From the NCBI GenBank assembly GCA_034231615.1, contig CM067306.1:48144594-48208593 (forward strand): DNA of 64,000 nt. The letters run 5' to 3'. A program made the translations under genes and the position numbers. This document shows positions 31,355 to 42,904 of this stretch, piece after piece; positions within the stretch are counted from its first letter, which is position 1; each line of letters starts with the position of its first letter. The stretch is from Meghimatium bilineatum. Its lineage: Eukaryota; Mollusca; Gastropoda; Stylommatophora; Philomycidae. The notes beneath the pieces were generated by a model. The model made no database searches and was not told where the DNA came from. It saw only the letters and a list, made by a program, of their open reading frames with translations.

Positions 31355-31455
31355 TCGTTTTAATTTTTGTCTTGATAAATACCATTTGGTCGAAACGTCG
31401 ATTTGCATGTGTTATTATGTGTGCCTTGGGTGATTAGCAAAACTTCATTACACTG
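31355..31455. other. Unclassified stretch with GGTCGAAACGTCG motif
   Basis: TTGATAAATACCATTTGGTC then GAAACGTCG recalls GATAAAGACCTTTTGGTTCA at 46902 and GATGAAGACTTTTTAGTCGA at 58872, so it is probably a shared dispersed fragment. Boundaries are unclear. Confidence 0.4.
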
Positions 31456-31539
31456 TTCCGGGTTTTACCTGTAATCATTGTAAGACGGTTTTTAAAATTG
31501 CTATTCCGAGTGAGAGTTTTGAATATCCGTGGGTGGACA

Positions 31540-32335
31540 TAACATAAATAATTTGAGACACGCGTATGACACTGTTCTGATTGCAAAAAGTGAGGAAGAC
31601 CTTTAAGATTTAATTAATGTAGTAGTTACAGAAAGTAAAGAGAAAGGCCTCGTCCAAATGTCAAGTAAATAGAAGTAATGGTTATTTCAAAGAAACAAAA
31701 TAACACACATTGCAAGATCAAAGTGTATGATATAGTTTTAAAACATGTCCACAAATTCAAATATTTAGGTAAACGATTACAGCAGATGGAAGAAGTTCAA
31801 CAGACATAAGAAGCAGAATAGGACAGGCAGAAACAACATTCAGAAAAATTAAAAACTATACTGTGTAATATGACCCATTCCTAAGGGGTGAGAAATAGAG
31901 TTCTGCCGTGCTATATAACTCATATGCTAACATATGGATGCGAGTCTTGGACAATAAACAAACAAGAAAGTGGGAAATTAGATACAATATAGATATGGTT
32001 CTACAGAAGAATGTTGAAAATACCATGGACTGTCAGTTAAACTAATGTAGAGGTGTTTTAAAGAGTCAAATGCGAAACGGACCTTAATCAATAATATAAG
32101 AAAAAGACAATCTTCATTTTTGGCCACTTCATGAGACAGGGATAACATAGTCACAACAATCAAGAGTGAAGGCAACAGAGACATTGAACGGCATAGTGAG
32201 AAAATTAGACAACTGACAACCTGGCACGGCAGGGAAATAACAACGATCTTGATACATAATACTGGAGACAGAGCCGTGGAGAGCCATGATTGCCTACACC
32301 AACGGGCATGGCACCTGATAATGATGATGACTGAT
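31540..32335 (+). mobile_element. LINE-A, longest copy, plus strand
   Basis: Begins in the RT palm (LRHAYDTVLIAKSEEDL, where YADD has become HAYD), then KIKVYDIVLKHVHKFKYLGK, ILCNMTHS, THMLTYGCESWTINKQESGK, WFYRRMLKIPWT, VKCETDLNQ and FGHFMRQG. It ends GGCATGGCACCTGATAATGA plus (TGA)n near 32330. Multiple stops and frameshifts. Provides the reference order for the other LINE-A fragments. Confidence 0.9.
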
Positions 32336-32872
32336 GAGTGAGACAAAAAAATATACACGAGAACCAAAGGTATAATAAAGCAAAATAAGTTATTCAGTAA
32401 AATAAAGTTTGATCTTTCGTGTGATCCTTTGATTAGTTAAAGTGATTATATCAATGTCACTTCTGTTGTTTGGTTGATTCTGAGTGTCTAGTCACATACA
32501 TCTTCTTACAAGAAATGATTAACGAACTTCACAGAAAGTGCTTGTTATCGAGATTTCTCGTAGAGTGTTTACAAAGTTCTGTTAAGAATAGACATGCTGC
32601 TGGTCTCACCAGTGTCACTATTCGTGGCTTCGCAACTGATCAGTCGTATCTTTATGTATACTTTTTTTTATCGTCAACCAATAAAAGAAACGGAACAACT
32701 CTGATATACCAAGATAAGTGACGCTGCATCAGATCAGTGTGCAATACTTAATAGAGAAGGATTTGTTTTACGTCTATACTAGAGATAATTCATTCAAAGT
32801 GGAAAATCCGAAAGGGAAGACTCCAGTGTTTATTGCCAATCGTCCTCTTTTATGACGTCATAATTAGTCCTT
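32336..32872. other. No recognised feature
   Basis: AT-rich. An 83-codon plus frame at 32470-32721 is unsupported. Confidence 0.5.
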
Positions 32873-33095
32873 CCTAGTCTACCTATGAGAAAGGCAGGTT
32901 TAGAGAACAGTCACAGCATGCAAAATTGACGGCAACAGAGACAGAGGGCGACAACGTGAGAAAATATTAGACAGTTTGACAACCTGGCACGGCAAGGAAA
33001 CAACAACGACTTTGGTACATAATACTGTGAACAGAGAGCTGTGGAGTGCCATGACCGCCTATGCCAGCCGGCATGGCACCTGATGATGATGAGTC
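32873..33095 (+). mobile_element. LINE-A 3' end, plus strand
   Basis: CTATGAGAAAGGCAGGTTTA, GGCAACAGAGACAGAGGGCG, GACAACCTGGCACGGCAAGG and the terminal CGGCATGGCACCTGATGATG. It has only the last 220 bp of the element, and is very similar to 39715-39958. Confidence 0.88.
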
Positions 33096-33179
33096 TTCCT
33101 ATACTTCCGTAGTCCTTTTTACCGTTACATCCGAATTCTCCTTAGAACTTGTGTTTATCCTAGTAAGGGTAAGGGTTGA

Positions 33180-33515
33180 CATCTAAGGTGATTTTTAAGA
33201 AGAAGGATAAAACCGCATTGGACAACCAAGAAAACTAATGTAGAAGTCTTCAGATATGCTATAGTAAAAAGACAAATTTTTGAAAATATTAGAAGCAGAC
33301 AAGCAAGAGATTAGGACATGTGATGAGAAAAGCAAAACTTGAACAATTCTTAACCATCGAAAAGATCAAGGGGAACAAAGAGAGACATTTCTGGATGTGT
33401 TTGGCACTGTGGCACAAAAATATGTTGCCAATTTAATAGCAACGTAAGAGACAGAGAGTTGTGGCGAAACATGATCGCCAACTTCACTCGACATGGCACT
33501 TGATTGATTGAAGCG
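33180..33515 (+). mobile_element. LINE-E 3' end, plus strand
   Basis: ACAACCAAGAAAACTAATGT, GACATGTGATGAGAAAAGCA, AACTTGAACAATTCTTAACC and the end GACATGGCACTTGATTGATT, matching 24430-24800. The tail is GATTGATTGA. Confidence 0.82.
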
Positions 33516-34509
33516 TTGTCATGTTATCTCGTACTAGATTTGACAGTCAATATAAAATTGAGAATTTATCTGGTTACCTAAACAGCTGGTTGGTCTAAAT
33601 GACGCTTACACTGCCTTACTGTGTTATCATTGTTTACCTATGTCTTGAACTGAAAACTCTCCTTAATCTTGAAGTCTGCGACATCTACGCTAAGTGGGTT
33701 TGTTAACTTCCCGCGATTGCGCTATTTCTTTCGACATTACAGAGTTAATCAATATATTTTATCTCATACGTGATGGATGCTGTGTGTGAAATATTATTTC
33801 TTGTTATTTACTGAGGTCTCTGCTGTTTCTGAAATACTTGGCGTCAGTGCACCTCGTGGAGCAGCTGCTGTTTATTTTTGATTTGTTGTCTGTTTGTTCT
33901 TTGTATATGATTTCTCCTTCTAGGTTAGTTCTCATAATCTTGCAGATTAACCGGGTGCAATCCGGACAACTGGATGCATTGTGTCAAGGCGTACAGCTTA
34001 ACTGATCAAAACTGTGATAATAAGGACATTGCAAAAAAGCCTGAACGATTCCATGATCAATCCACATTTTTAGGAAGAAAATGACTTGATTTTGCAGCAT
34101 GTAGCAATGCGCTGCACAGAGACATCCAATTACGTGAGTGGGACATGAGGTAGAAGATGGAAACCAAACGAAGCAGACGACTGGCAGATACATCCTTAAA
34201 CATATCTTTGTTACATACATCCTTAAACACATCTTTGTTATGTATATTCTGTTCTTGCCACTGCTCATTGTAAATCTGAAAAATCAGCAAAACGTTTGAG
34301 ACCGCAATTTTAGTGCTTCGTAGTAAATCAGCCACATCAGAGGCTGCAATGTGACGGCTTCATAGTCAGCCACTATAGAGACCACAATTTGAGTATTTCG
34401 TCATCAATCCTCCTTCCAAAAAGACCTTCACTGTCCCATAGAACAATTATATCATAAACAAGCGAATACTGGACAATAAATATACAAACATGTGCGAAAC
34501 TAGAAGTCA
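33516..34509. other. Mostly unrecognised, with one repeat G scrap
   Basis: Contains a diverged repeat G start at 33925-33990 (TTGCAGATTAACCGGGTGCA, ATCCGGACAACTGG). A small duplication of ACATCCTTAAACACATCTTT lies at 34190-34240. No gene evidence. Confidence 0.5.
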
Positions 34510-35880
34510 CAGAGATATTTCTTCTTCTTCTTCTGCGTTTTCTCTCTTATAACCATAACTTATAAATCGTGTGATTGCCGCCGAGGAGCGTGAAGTACGT
34601 TGTACTGCTAGTTTCACATTTGAACTGTGTTGTTTGCACCTCGGTTGGCTCACTTTGCAGCCTCGAAATCCGAAGCCCAGCACAACCATTTTCGTCATGT
34701 CTTTAATTCGAGTAGTGTGGTTCTTAGCCTGTGACAACCTGCCTATCTGTCAACGGGCGCGTAATGAATTTTCGCACTAGGTGTTCTACAGTCAGTGATT
34801 TTGGCTTGTGTAATTAGACGTTTCGTGTCTGTGCCCACCGGGTGCTGAACCTTTTCTTATCCGCGAGCCTGGTTTCGATTAAGGAAGAAATTGACAAAAC
34901 AGTTGGACCTGGGCTCTTTCGCCTTCTACGCCGAGGTTTCGTTTACCCACATCGGCAACCCTTCGTTCAAATCCGAGTCTCACCACTTGTTTGGGAACAA
35001 CGCGTGCTTTTAAGCTGAACGACCTTATTCCACTTGTACCTGAGCCCATCTGGTAGTAACCCTTATCTCTCCGCGAGGTGTTTCCGGTATAGGAAAGCTT
35101 GACAGTTGAGTTGAGCCAAGGCTGCTTTCTTTGCCGTGCGTCCACGATTGGTTCTGGGTCTCTGCCCATAAGGAGCATCGGTGTCTAGAACGTTGTATCG
35201 AGCTAACAGAGTTTGTAGTTCCGATTTCATTGGAACGTTTTCTCTGTTATTTGTACTTGGCGATGCCCTCTGATTAAGTATATTATCATTTCGTCTCTCG
35301 CCATGCATCTACCTTTCCGAGTCGTTTTCATTGGCTGCCCCTTCAATGCTCAGACCGAACTATTTAGCGTTATTGTGCGTCGACATTGTCACTGCATGTG
35401 TTGGCGCAGTGGTGTCGGAGATATTGACTGTCTCATCTGCAGGCAATTCCTTTTCCATCTGCTGCCTTCACATTCATGGACACGGTCCCCAAAAGGTGTA
35501 GCCAGAATGAACACGAGCAGCTGTATTTCTATTTCTAGGGTGCACTACGACGAGAAGGTACTTTTGGGATCTTGGTTATCTGCTAATCATGGGTCCACCG
35601 AGAGCAATGCCGTACCATTTGCACCCCACAGAGATAGTTATAGGTTCACTACGGATAGAAATGACCAGATTTCACCCTTTTTTAATAGTATGCGTAGTTT
35701 CATTCAGCTTTCGTGACCTTGCTGAGCTCAGATTAAATGTATATAGTTGTGCATCTGTCAGTGTACTACGCACTGAGAGTCTTCTAACTTTTCTTCCCCA
35801 TCCCCTTCCGGCTCATCTAAGGGGGTCGGTTCTCAGTGTGTTGCGGACAGATCGCTGGATGCGCCAGCAGTTTTAGCTAC
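34510..35880. other. GC-richer island with several unassigned reading frames
   Basis: About 1.4 kb that is visibly less AT-rich than its surroundings, free of the repeat families seen elsewhere. Minus frames of 76, 99 and 81 codons (34507-34737, 34879-35178, 35063-35308) and a 137-codon plus frame (35303-35716) are open, but none shows a domain I recognise. It could be an eroded transposon coding region, a pseudogene or host exons. The minus frames are basic and overlap only partly, as in a frameshifted single ORF. Confidence 0.4.
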
Positions 35881-37512
35881 TCTGAAATGCGTCGTTATTG
35901 ATATTTCGTTTCATTAAATAATGTACGTATGTGTTTCGTTAAAAAAAGTTGCCACTGTTGTCCGTAATATACGTATTGTTCTTTAGATGAAAGCTGATAA
36001 TTATTGAAATCAGGATAAAAAAGAACAAAACAAGGTATACGTACCAAGATAGTTCGCATAAAAATAAAGTTACTTCGAATTTTTTTTTAAAAAGTCCACA
36101 TTCTTTGTACTGAAACATGAATGTAGAAGGTTTGTTACAAAATGCACCAACAGGGAAAACTGCGAGGAAAAGTGAAATAGAACGGTAAATAAATAAGACA
36201 TCGGATAGTTTTGGCATGGTTAAATTCAACAGTGATGATGATTAAATAATACATTTAGCTGTGAGCAGGTACCTCTTGACAGCCAATAGCCTTTCGAGCA
36301 AAAGCACATATTCTTTTCAGTTGTGTAACTGAGACACAAACCATGCCCTATGTAAGATCTCAGAGGGATGAATATGTAAAGGGGTAGGGGGGCAGGGTTA
36401 TGAGTGCATGCTTAGTCGTCGAAGGGGGACGTTCCTGTGCGATATTCCTGTTCCTGTATAACTATTAATACTTTATATAACTAATGTATATCTTCTTCTT
36501 CACGAACCCCTGAATTAGCTCTTACGTCATATGTGTAGTGGATGCTTCTCTGAGCTTTCTTTCTAGATTATTGTAATCAATAATCGCATAGACCACCCGG
36601 AACGGCACATAATAATGACCGAGAGACTGTCATATTTACAGCTTCCATTGTTGTTATGTCAGCAACCCATTTTATGGCCACCGTAACTGCCTTTTTATCC
36701 TTTCACCGTAACTTTTTATGATCGTGCTGGAGTTTGTTGCTATGTAAGCTCCTTTCTGATCAACTACAGTTGTGTCCCCTCAGCTCTAGTAGTAAACTAC
36801 CAATCAAACCGACAGTGTAAATAACAACATCATGTCGAGTATCCCGTAACCCTTATTACAGAGCATTTTTTTGTATTTCAAGTTGTAACCTGATCTGCAG
36901 TTCTGCTCTGGGTAATTATGACCTGCATATAATTCAGCATGTTCTCCCCAGTGTTTATAGACTCCTTTCATGAACTAAAGTAGGCTTTTGTCCACTTGAT
37001 CAAAAACGCCCACTGCGGGAGTGATCCTGTTGTGCGACTTCAAGAGGCGATTCCTGGACAATGGTGATTAAGAAGGCGATTATAGTTCAGAGGTGGGGGT
37101 GGGGTGCAGTGCTGTAAATTCGTTTCTTTGGGAGGGAGGGGGAGATTTAAAAAAAAAAAGAAATATTAATTCGTGCGTTTTCGTATGTCAATTCTTCCTT
37201 GTGATGAAACATTTCGTCTTCTTCTTCGTCAGTGTTCATTCTCAAAATCACGCGAGATATCTCTTGTAGCAGGACCATGACCCTACCAGATTTCCAGCAG
37301 GACGTAGTCCAGACAATTAAAATTCGTTTTGTTGTCGTTTTATTTGCGCCAATGGCCCAACACCTCCGTCCTCGGCGAGTGATGAAACATTTGATGACCG
37401 TAGTGTAAAACGTCGTTATAGAGGAATTTTTGGTTAAGAACCGAGTACTGACAGTTGTATTCTGATTTTCTAAGAGAGGGCGGATTCAACCCCCAAACCC
37501 CCCTTATCTACA
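35881..37512. other. No recognised gene; repeat G scrap at 37233-37325
   Basis: AT-rich. Around 37233 GTTCATTCTCAAAATCACGC and CAGCAGGACGTAGTCCAGAC form a badly diverged repeat G fragment. G-runs lie near 36380 and 37100-37140. Confidence 0.45.
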
Positions 37513-37680
37513 GGCTTGTGGAGGTGACAGGCCTTTACTGAACAATACTTAGTTCCTTCTGAATGTGGAAGAGCTTTATAGAACAATAATTAGTTCCTTC
37601 TTGAGGTGAACAAGCTTTATAGAACAATAGTTATTCCTTCTGCAGGTGAAAGAGCTTTATAGAGCAACAGTTAGTTCATT
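37513..37680. repeat. About 41-bp minisatellite, four units
   Basis: AGTTCCTTCT, then GGTGAAAGAG, CTTTATAGAACAATAGTT. The core TTATAGAACAAT also sits in every unit of the neighbouring 41-bp array. Confidence 0.88.
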
Positions 37681-37961
37681 TTTTGCCAAAACTGGCACTA
37701 GTTAGTAGTCATTTCTTCAATATTGAGTGCCTCGTTGTATGTTGATGTACTTCTTGTGTATTATGTGTGCCGAATATTGATCTTTCTATGTTAATTTTCG
37801 GCGTATCGTTTGGGTGACCTACTTTCTGTTTTCCTCCGCCTCTTTCCACATGAAGTTCGTTTAGAAAGTCCGTTTTCATTCTTTCTATGTAAATCGCCGA
37901 CATAATTAGAGCGTTGTATTCTCTTGAAAACGTGGCAGAATTTGTGTTTTTATTTCTTCCC

Positions 37962-38520
37962 GCAGTGAATCGCTTATAGCACAACACGTCAAACTACCTC
38001 AGTGAATCGCTTATCAAAGAACACATCCAAAGTGCTTTAGTGAATCGCTTATAGAACAGCGAACACATCAAACTGTCACAGTGAATTACTTATCAAAGAA
38101 CACAACAAAGTGCCTTAAGGAATCGCTTATAGAACAATGAACACATCAAAGTGCCTTAGTGAATCGCTTATAGAACAATGAACACAACAAAGTGCCTTAG
38201 TGAATCGCTTATAGAACAATGAACACATCAAAGTGCCTTAGTGAATCGCTTATAGAACAATGTACACATCAAAGTGCCTTAGTGAATCGCTTATAGAACA
38301 ATGAACACATCAAAGTGCCTTAGTGAATCGCTTATAGAACAATGAACACATCAAAGTGCCTTAGTGAATCGCTTATAGAACAATGAACACATCAAAGTGC
38401 CTTAGTGAATCGCTTATAGAACAATGAACACAACAAAGTGCCTTAGTGAATCGCTTATAGAACAATGAACACATCAAAGTGCCTTAGTGAATCGCTTATA
38501 GAACAATGAACACATCATAT
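37962..38520. repeat. 41-bp minisatellite, about 13 units
   Basis: AGTGAATCGCTTATAGAACA plus ATGAACACATCAAAGTGCCT plus T. The first three units are diverged and the rest near-identical, with ACACAACAAAG variants. It shares period and core with 37513-37680. Confidence 0.98.
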
Positions 38521-38558
38521 TGCACCAAATAAATTTTGAAAGTGCATATTACTGTTTA

Positions 38559-38631
38559 ATTTAGAATAAACTAACACTGACTCTGAAAGGCAATAAATGG
38601 TTTAGCGAATAGAAAGATAGATTTAGAATAA
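38559..38631 (+). mobile_element. 51-bp tail-only LINE-D insertion with 11-bp TSD
   Basis: ATTTAGAATAA at 38559-38569 is repeated exactly at 38621-38631. Between them GACTCTGAAAGGCAATAAAT, GGTTTAGCGAATAGAAAGAT, AG equals the 3' end of LINE-D (compare the reverse complement of 3676-3715). Only the last about 50 bp of the element were copied. Confidence 0.85.
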
Positions 38632-38636
38632 GTCAA

Positions 38637-38770
38637 GAAATGTACTTCTGTTGATGTTAATTCAACTCTATCTGAAACTTAGTCCAACTAGGATTATTGA
38701 AAACAGTAACATACTTCTGTTGATGTTAGTTCAATTTTATTTGAAATCCAACTAGGATTATTGTAACCAA
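38637..38770. repeat. About 65-bp direct duplication
   Basis: TACTTCTGTTGATGTTAATT ... CCAACTAGGATTATTG occurs at 38642-38700 and again at 38712-38775, with a small deletion in the second. Confidence 0.85.
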
Positions 38771-38775
38771 TGAGA

Positions 38776-39410
38776 CGCTTATGTCGAAAATGAGAAGCTT
38801 TTTACCTGTATTAAACTGAAAGTAATCTACACATCAGTAACAACAGTAACAATTTGGCATACAGACGATGTGAAACCTATCAATTCACATCGTCCTATCA
38901 ATGTAGTACCAACAGAGTTCCAGTTGCATCGTTTGTTATTGTTTTTCTTGAAAAGCATGTATGTTTGTGTGCCTGGTTTTTTTTTAGCAATTCTGAGTTT
39001 GTTTAGTGGGTTTCGTAAATCATACTGCTGTTTATATAATATTCATCCTCAACCATGTTATAATAATGTTATAATAATGTTATAATAAACACCCACACAA
39101 GTAATGTCAGTGCAGTATTGAATACTTTCATTACTGATTCATTACTTTTCATCATACAAAAACGATTGCCGATATGGTTGGTTTGAGGAAATTGTTTTTC
39201 TATTAAGCTATGAAGTTATGGAGATTAAGTGACCGTTCATGACAACAGGACCACTAAAAATATCACAAAAGCGAAGAAATATGGCCGTAGATACCTCTCG
39301 GGGAAGGTAGTTTACCTAAGAAAAAGGGAAATTGTTTTCGTGAAGTTAGTGGTGATTTTTCTTATGGATAATCATTAAAGTCATTAAATCATGTTCGACG
39401 ATATAGCAGC
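38776..39410. other. No recognised feature
   Basis: AT-rich. A short triple TTATAATAATG repeat lies at 39057-39088. Confidence 0.5.
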
Positions 39411-39480
39411 GTGATACAGAGTGCATCTGTGGCGGCCAAGGTATCGGGTTCAAATCCCTCAGCATCGTTGTAGGCATCCG
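39411..39480 (+). mobile_element. Possible SINE fragment with perfect B box
   Basis: GGGTTCAAATCCC at 39446-39458 is a perfect pol III B box. Upstream ACAGAGTGCATCTGTGGCGG resembles the 26-bp units at 28850-28985. No clear A box. Confidence 0.4.
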
Positions 39481-39714
39481 GACCATTCAGAAAGCAATTG
39501 CAAACTACTGAAGGTATTTACATTGAATTGAAAATCACTACGGCCAAACAATTTTGGGTTGATGGCTACGTTATGAAAAAGATGTGCAAGCAATTTAACC
39601 TGAGTTTTAATTGGTTGAATTCCTAGCGCCCAATGTCTAGTACCTAATACCAACAAATTTAAAGCGACTTTTGATCGGTTGACTTCCTAGTGCCATCTGT
39701 CTAGTATCAACAAA

Positions 39715-39958
39715 TAATATAAGAAAATACCATCTTCATTTTTGGCCACGTTATGAGACAAGGAGATCTGGAAAACATAGGTACAAAAGGCAAAATTGAA
39801 GGTAACAGAGACAGAGGGCGACAATGTGAGAAAATATTATTTTAAGAACCTGGCACTGCAGGGAAATAGCATCGATCCTGATACATAATGCTGGAGCTAA
39901 AGAGTTGTGGAGAGCCATGATCACCTACACCAGCCGGCATGACACCTGATGCTGATGA
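39715..39958 (+). mobile_element. LINE-A 3' end, plus strand
   Basis: TTTTGGCCACGTTATGAGAC, AAGGTAACAGAGACAGAGGG and the end GCCGGCATGACACCTGATGC plus TGATGA. Same termination as the other LINE-A copies. 5'-truncated at about 240 bp. Confidence 0.88.
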
Positions 39959-40452
39959 CCAGATGCTAAATTCCGATCTATAAATTTATATATTAATTGA
40001 TCTATAAATAATTTGATATGATAAACTAATAGTGAGTCCCTCCGACTTTCCACGTGCCGATTTTTAATTGCCCTTGTCCATTTCCTCGTTATATTTCAGC
40101 TTTTCCAAAAAGCATATACATTTCATAGAAAAAAACCTCACACCTATGATGATGCAAACAATATTTAATACACAAACGACAAGTAACGCAGGGAATTATA
40201 CGAAAGTGGGCTATGCAAGGAAATAGTTTGAGAAACACTGAACTAAGGGATCGTCTGTGGCCGCGAGTACAATAATTATGTTTGTTGGGGCAAAATTTCA
40301 TTATCGACGTAATTTTTTGGAAAAGCTGAAATATTAGGAGAAAATATACTACAGCGTTATATAGAAATAGCATGTGGAATGTGTCAGGGCCTCACTATGG
40401 GTCTATCTGACTATTAACATTAGCAACAGTATACTCCCATCAGTTGACCACA
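39959..40452. other. No recognised feature
   Basis: AT-rich. A 94-codon minus frame at 40089-40373 has no support. Confidence 0.5.
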
Positions 40453-40693
40453 TGTCAAAATAGTATGAGACTAACGGGAATTGAACCAGTCCGTTCAACG
40501 GCACCAAATCGCCTAGCAACAATTGCACACGCGTTCTTCCGTACTTGACTAACCGCATCTCCGGAAGAACGCGTGTGCAATTGTTGCTAGGCGATTTGGT
40601 GCCATTGAACGGACTGGTTCAATTCCCGTTAGTCTCATGAATTTTTAAAATTGTCCTCTGGCTTCCTACTTAAATTTACTTGTCAAAATAGTA
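40453..40693 (+). mobile_element. Fold-back SINE-B insertion with 13-bp TSD
   Basis: TGTCAAAATAGTA at 40453-40465 is repeated exactly at 40681-40693. Inside, arms 40465-40541 and 40562-40638 are reverse complements over 77 bp with one mismatch, separated by 20 nt. The right arm plus 40639-40680 is a forward SINE-B copy (B box GGTTCAATTCC at 40616-40626, 3' part CCTCTGGCTTCCTACTT). The left arm is the same sequence inverted. Confidence 0.9.
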
Positions 40694-40899
40694 AAGATTT
40701 TCTATTACGGGAGCACACATCATTTCCTATACAATTACGTTTCTATTTTGTGGTGCATTAGGCAAGGAACCGAGCATTACACTTCTCGCCGGTGGAATCA
40801 GATAAAATCATACACTGATCCGTGTCCTAATTTCTGAAGTGTATTGGGTGTCCATGTTATATTCAGGTGCCAGATGGAATTTGGTGAAAAGTTACTCTA

Positions 40900-41210
40900 T
40901 AGTGTGCATCGCGATAAAATATTTCATTGAGAGCTTGATTACTATCACCGTGCTACAGCGTGCCAGGCTCGATACAACGTCCGGACAGAAACCAAAAATA
41001 TGGGTCGTGATTTCTCGCCTGACATGACTACTTCAGTCTACTCAGCTCTAAAATAAGTATTTGACGCATGCGTTAGGAACGATACACAGCAAGAAAAGAA
41101 ACTGGCCACCCCTATCTAATAGTTTCTGCTGCTTAGGACATGAAATATTATCTTGATAGGGAACACCCATCACCAACGACAGTTTGCTGCCAAGGAACCT
41201 AACTTTTTTT
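40900..41210 (+). mobile_element. SINE-C copy, plus strand
   Basis: GATTACTATCACCGTGCTAC, the degraded B box AGGCTCGATAC, then GATTTCTCGCCTGACATGAC, AGAAACTGGCCACCCCTATC and ATATTATCTTGATAGGGAAC follow the order of the minus-strand copies at 46550-46835 and 52150-52470. Confidence 0.75.
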
Positions 41211-42199
41211 AATTTACAAGATGTGAACATTTTTTAAGAGATCACAGAATAAGGCAAAGATCTTAGTCTTGCATAATTCGAAATCCTGATTGGATGTCGG
41301 GGAATGAATATCTTGTGCCCCCCCCACCTCTCACAGTGATCATGATACGCTTTGATATAACCAAATATAAATTAATTCCTAGGTTGCAAAAGTCATTCGG
41401 CCAAATGAGGGTAATCCACAAGTAAATAAACAAAATTAGAATGATTCAGATTTGAGTGATATGGACACTTTTGAAAGGCATGGCTGCTCAGCAGGAGAGC
41501 TGAAACTCATTACTCCAACTCTACATGCTGCGACAAGGTAGAAAAACAACAAAACCCTTAGAAATTACCTCATCTGTGTAGAAGGCTTTTGCTCCATGCA
41601 ACACTGAGAATTGAAGTCTATTGGAATTTTAGAAATATTAAAAGTTTTGCACAAGCTTCCCCTTTGTACAGTAGGATACAGGAGCTCTATTGCTCGAACT
41701 TCTGGAAATCGAAACAAAATCAATATTAAAATCACAATAAGAATATAAAATCTTGTATGGTGTACCATCAAGGTACAGAACGCGTACAGAACAGTAGCAC
41801 AATAACAATTATCGTTTGAAATAATTCTTTATTGACTTATCTCCCTTGGTGAAGTCAAAGAGAGTTCTCTCTAAATGAACTTCCGGTACAGGGGTAACCA
41901 ATTGGAAGCTCAGTCTGAGTCACATGTGACGCTAATTTCAACCATTCACCGCGGAGTATATTGACTATCGAGAATTAGGAATCTGATGGTAATTATGTCT
42001 TATGTTAAAGAATTTTTTTTAAAAAGATTACCTAAGAGTACAATGTAACTGGTATTTGCTTTGAAACTGAAATATTCCTATCGGAGGTAATAGGATAAAA
42101 CTATTCATTACTTTTCCTATATGCATCATTTGCAGTATATAAGGGCATATGCTAAACATTTGTGTCTCAGCAGACGATATAGAAATAATATATTGCCCT
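41211..42199. other. No recognised feature
   Basis: About 1 kb of AT-rich sequence without shared repeats. C-run at 41318-41327. Confidence 0.5.
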
Positions 42200-42662
42200 T
42201 TTAACTAGTTGAAAATGAGAATAATAAAATGCTGCATCTATTCTATATTAATGTATGGCTCAGAAACATGGACACTAAATAAACAATTAGAAGACAAACT
42301 TGATGCCTTTGAGATGTGGGTATTTAGAAGAATAGGGAGAACATCATGGAAAGAGAAGAAAACAAATAAAGAGGTGCTAAAGATACTTAATATGAAGAAA
42401 GAACTACTAAAAGAAATAAAGATCAGCAAATAAAATACTTTGGACAAATTAAAAGACATGACACCTTATTGAAGACCTTACTTGAGGGTAAAGTCAAAGT
42501 GAAACGAGCAAGAAGTAGACAGAGATAAAAATGAGAGAGAGTAGCAGCACAAGATGGACAGGTTACAGTGTAACAGAGTGCACCACCAAGACAATAGACA
42601 AGAGAAGTTGGAAATACGTTGCAGCCAACCTTCGTTGCGGAGACAGCACTTAATGATGATGA
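42200..42662 (+). mobile_element. LINE-B 3' end, plus strand
   Basis: A clean 74-codon stretch reads MRIIKCCIYSILMYGSETWT, LNKQLEDKLDAFEMWVFRRI, GRTSWKEKKTNKEVLKILNM. After a stop the DNA continues to GACAGCACTTAATGATGATG at the 3' end. It matches 53295-53775 (minus) closely over about 470 bp. RT and endonuclease are absent. Confidence 0.92.
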
Positions 42663-42904
42663 TGACTAGCTTTGACCAACTTCAAAATGATGAATCTAAG
42701 CATATACACAACGCATATAAATGAAATATTTTGTTTGTGAATTGGAAATGGCGCAGACAGTGAATTAAATGTTTCATTAAAATGCGGTAATTTTTGTCAA
42801 TTTTCATTTATTTGCGATATATAGTCAAAAGTCTACTTGCCAAAACAGATCTCACACACATTTTTTATATGTTGACAATTATAAGAACTTATTTAAATGT
42901 GTAA

